Below are positions 63,301 through 64,000 of a stretch of 64,000 nt of DNA, in pieces (position 1 is the first letter of the stretch; each line of letters starts with the position of its first letter). Both the position numbers and the translations under genes were made by a program. The DNA comes from Elymus sibiricus (Eukaryota > Streptophyta > Magnoliopsida > Poales > Poaceae), in assembly GCA_039707655.1 (NCBI GenBank), contig CM077673.1, positions 506,001 through 570,000 of the forward strand. The letters run 5' to 3'. A model generated the notes under the pieces. The model was given only the letters and a program-made list of their open reading frames with translations. It was not told the origin of the DNA and ran no database searches.

Positions 63301-64000
63301 ATATATTGTTCCCACATATATATTGACCGATGCCAGGAATGCCCTTTCGTTCTTGGCTGTCACACACATAAGTTACAGCATGTCACACGGCGAAAACAAG
63401 GAGAATAAGGCATATAGCCGCTGGATTTTCTTGAATTTACGGCCAAATGGGATTGCCCGGATGATAGAGCATCAGCAGAAAGCTATGTTTGGCCCTACCA
63501 GGGGGACTAATGTCTATAATCAACGTAATCTCTCGAATTTCCTTCAAAAGGAATTGCCAATGGGTTGAGAAACTTGTCCGAAAAACAGCGGAGAATGATC
63601 TTCTTTGACTTTCAGGCCCAAAAAGTCCTGCTTAAGGCCAAATTTGAGGGGACTCCGGGCATTATGGTGCAAGCGGGGGTACTTTCTGGATTCGCACGCT
63701 TGCCGCGAGCATTTTAAGTACTTGTGGGTCCGAAACGGACACCGAATGACAAAGTTATGACCATTTTAGTGAACACCAGTCCATTTTATGGCAGTCCTTG
63801 AAAGAACTTCATTTTCCCGTGACGCTTTTTGCCTCATCGCCCCAAAATTTTGTGTCCTCGATAGTGGAGATATTGTTTCCACATATATATTGACCGATGC
63901 CAGGAATGCCCTTTCGTTCTTTGCTGTCACACACATAAGTTAGAGCATGTCACACGGCAAAAAACAGGACAATAAGGCATATAGCCGCTGGATTTTCTTG
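60385..64000. repeat. Right-end block, copy 2, with one monomer lost and an extra dimer begun
   Basis: Anchors 60,385 (A/C hybrid), 60,952 A, 61,520 B, 62,087 C/B, 62,654 (fusion of the 58,116 and 58,683 types), 63,221 (A then C), 63,789 (58,683 type, cut by the window end). Up to 62,800 it matches copy 1 at offset 4,538; from 62,809 at offset about 3,970, one monomer less. From about 63,520-63,590 it switches back to the 58,440-58,880 type at offset about 5,101, so a dimer of about 1,136 bp has been duplicated again. Confidence 0.88.

Larger units (their letters stand above)
11001..64000. repeat. Tandem satellite array, monomer about 567 bp, trimeric HOR about 1,702 bp
   Basis: The whole right part of the window is one head-to-tail array, with 94 anchors from 11,108 to 63,789 (mean step about 566.5 bp). 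No other gene or element interrupts it. Three types recur. Type A has gatattgttccc, catcagcagaaag and ctagcgcaagcgggga. Type B has gatattgtttcc, catctgtagaaagctacg, ggaagggccaatgggttcag and ggattcacatgctcg. Type C has gatattttttcc, ggctgtgacac, gcgcggatc, ctggtgcaagcgggggta and cattttaagtac. They mostly follow as A-B-C. Short frames of 60-128 codons recur in each monomer because the monomers are alike; they are not annotated as genes. A monomer this long with HOR structure is known for some grass centromeric or pericentromeric satellites; location here is inference. Confidence 0.97.

Noticed and set aside
11108..63568. A recurrent plus-strand frame of 85-128 codons starting at the anchor ATG in most monomers
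   Set aside because: It recurs only because monomers are alike. Type B has a TAG (catctgtag) part-way while A and C do not, several monomers have frameshifts or a lost ATG (acggcag at 22,434, 24,135 and 29,810; tttcag at 35,993), and monomer steps of 568 bp are tolerated. I see no sign of coding constraint; dN/dS near 1 among monomers would confirm.
11001..64000. CRISPR array or bacterial repeat locus
   Set aside because: The repeat is a continuous 567-bp head-to-tail monomer without spacers, next to a plant retrotransposon.
11001..64000. A sub-repeat of about half a monomer (tttgactttcaggccc resembling ttgaatttacggcc)
   Set aside because: Only short, isolated similarities; I could not extend them into an aligned half-monomer, so chance is more likely.
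11001..64000. rRNA spacer or tRNA gene cluster
   Set aside because: I see no rRNA core sequence, and no tRNA A-box/B-box pair or cloverleaf, in the monomer.

Overview
The window is plant nuclear DNA, most likely from a grass. It has no single-copy host gene. It holds two things: most of one Ty3/gypsy LTR retrotransposon of the chromovirus (Tekay/Del-like) type at 1-11,000, and a 53-kb tandem satellite array at 11,001-64,000 into which that element has inserted. The grass assignment is inference from the retroelement style (long GC-rich LTRs, initiator-Met primer site, Tekay-like chromodomain) and from the long-monomer satellite.

Retrotransposon, 1-11,000, coding on the minus strand. Read 5'->3' on the minus strand: a complete 5' LTR (11,000 down to 7,572), a tRNA-iMet primer-binding site (7,566-7,555), an extra upstream frame 'ORF0' (7,395-6,559, one internal stop), gag (6,339-5,470), zinc knuckle plus protease, reverse transcriptase and RNase H (5,409-3,394), integrase with chromodomain (3,229-1,703), a polypurine tract (1,864-1,853), and the first 1,850 bp of the 3' LTR, which is cut by the window start. 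The element is not autonomous: in-frame stops lie at 7,093-7,095, 5,470-5,472, 5,434-5,436, 3,394-3,396 and 3,361-3,363, with a frameshift between about 3,230 and 3,290. The shared 1,850 bp of the two LTRs differ at roughly 25 positions by eye, so the insertion is fairly young.

Satellite, 11,001-64,000. I placed 94 successive copies of one anchor (start of atggcagtcc or a variant), with mean spacing about 566.5 bp (usual step 566-568). Three monomer types (A, B, C) can be told apart at several diagnostic sites. They follow each other as A-B-C for most of the array, giving a higher-order repeat (HOR) of about 1,702 bp. On this lie larger and younger rearrangements: a near-identical 6,242-bp (11-monomer) tandem duplication at about 40.24-52.72 kb; a 3,402-3,404-bp (6-monomer) duplication at 27.54-34.34 kb; and an 8-monomer duplication at the right end that has lost one monomer through a mappable junction at 62,801-62,808. 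Many monomers are hybrids that change type part-way, as expected from unequal crossing over or gene conversion.

How the parts relate: a chromodomain retrotransposon landed inside a homogenising HOR satellite. The LTR carries a nearly palindromic TATA element that could fire towards the array. A roughly 567-bp grass satellite with HOR structure is a reasonable candidate for a centromeric or pericentromeric array, but the sequence alone cannot show kinetochore function.
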